The notes beneath the pieces were generated by a model that had not been told where the DNA came from, searched no databases, and saw only the letters and a program-made list of their open reading frames with translations. DNA of 64,000 bases from contig NW_019211454.1 in NCBI RefSeq assembly GCF_002443255.2, forward strand, positions 13,738,481 to 13,802,480, written 5' to 3'. The stretch is from Varroa destructor. Its lineage: Eukaryota; Arthropoda; Arachnida; Mesostigmata; Varroidae. A program made the position numbers and the translations under genes. This document shows positions 63,506 to 64,000 of the stretch, one piece after another. Each line of letters starts with the position of its first letter. Positions within the stretch are counted from its first letter, which is position 1.

Positions 63506-64000
63506 CTGAATAGCGACAGAAATCTGAAGGTACTATTTACTTCGGCGGTATTTAGAAGTAACGTGATCAGCCAAAGCGAAGAAGACGCAATAGCGACCTC
63601 AACTGCCGCACGCTGAAATACGACGAGAATGCGGCAAACGCCGATCGCCATAGCTGCAGTCTCAGGCGACTTTACGTCGGACGCCATTTGATCGAACGAA
63701 GTCAAAACTGCTGCTGTTGTTGTGTTATCTAGCTCGTTTGACTGGCTTGTTCAGTGTTGTTGACACTGAGAGCTGCTGGCGTAGCTGAATAGCGCTTTGG
63801 AGTAAAGCGCCTGCCCAAGCAAAAGTCCAATACTACAATATTTGGCTAGACATTCCGGCCAAGGTAACGACAATTGACCACGTTGAAACGTGGAGAAATA
63901 TGACTTTAGCAACATGAAAACTGAAGGGATATAATTAAAACGTGATAGGCCATTATGTATTACGTTGACCATTGATTTGCGGATGCGAGACAATCGCGTA

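Larger units (their letters stand above)
49236..64000 (+). other. Presumed first intron and unassigned regulatory DNA
   Basis: After the donor at 49230 no second exon could be defined. The stretch is rich in CTG/CAG-type triplets to about 58.5 kb, then returns to more ordinary composition. Many frames of 60-190 codons occur on both strands (for example 55829-56395 minus and 54748-55176 plus) but they sit in low-complexity DNA and overlap each other, so none is called. A 102-codon ATG frame at 62601-62909 (+) with a hydrophobic segment at about residues 26-46 is the least unlikely, but its hydrophobic part comes from TTATTGTT repeats. Confidence 0.4.

Noticed and set aside
1..64000. CRISPR arrays, bacterial operons or phage-like gene clusters
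   Set aside because: No regularly spaced identical repeats and no compact gene arrays. The window is eukaryotic in character.

Overview
The window reads as nuclear DNA of an animal, most likely an arthropod (a chelicerate such as a mite would fit). Reasons: very low gene density, plain AT-leaning sequence in which CpG is not visibly depleted, metazoan-style splice and poly(A) signals, many dinucleotide and CAG/CCG-type microsatellites, and a DNAJB6/MRJ-like co-chaperone gene. No bacterial operons, tRNA, rRNA, CRISPR array or intact transposon could be recognised. The species is an inference only. A run of exactly 100 N at 29610-29709 is an assembly gap inside a TA microsatellite.

Layout. From 1 to about 17.0 kb there is gene-poor, AT-leaning sequence with no convincing coding gene, but with strong inverted repeats at 6.6, 13.7, 14.6 and 15.7 kb that no annotated gene explains. 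At 17082-18341 (+) lies the one firm protein gene, an intronless J-domain protein of the DNAJB6/MRJ type carrying a 24-proline run and an acidic tail, with a poly(A) signal at 18525. From 18.6 to 37.2 kb I see no gene. At 37274-37980 (-) there is a candidate gene or pseudogene in two overlapping frames, its stop codon overlapping an AATAAA signal. From 38 to 45.2 kb I again see no gene.

At about 45.2 kb the sequence changes character. From there to about 58.7 kb it is GC-richer and dense in CAG/CTG, CCG, CCCG, TCGC, TG, GA and AT simple repeats. Inside it sits a well-supported first coding exon, 49038-49229 (+): 64 codons, strong start context, an upstream in-frame stop and a GTATGT donor. 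The 45.2-49.0 kb stretch is therefore best read as promoter/5' leader sequence of an unidentified gene transcribed rightwards, and the following sequence as its long first intron (possibly to the window end). That presumed intron holds AAGATGGC/AAAATGGC (YY1/Pho-like) sites, long GAGA tracts and two adjacent GC-rich hairpins, an arrangement reminiscent of arthropod regulatory DNA.

The two supported genes have no visible functional link. The most unusual items are the isolated hairpins (13661-13702 and 14570-14631), which could be small-RNA precursors or remnants of inverted-repeat elements, and the frame-broken ORF on the minus strand at 37.3-38.0 kb.
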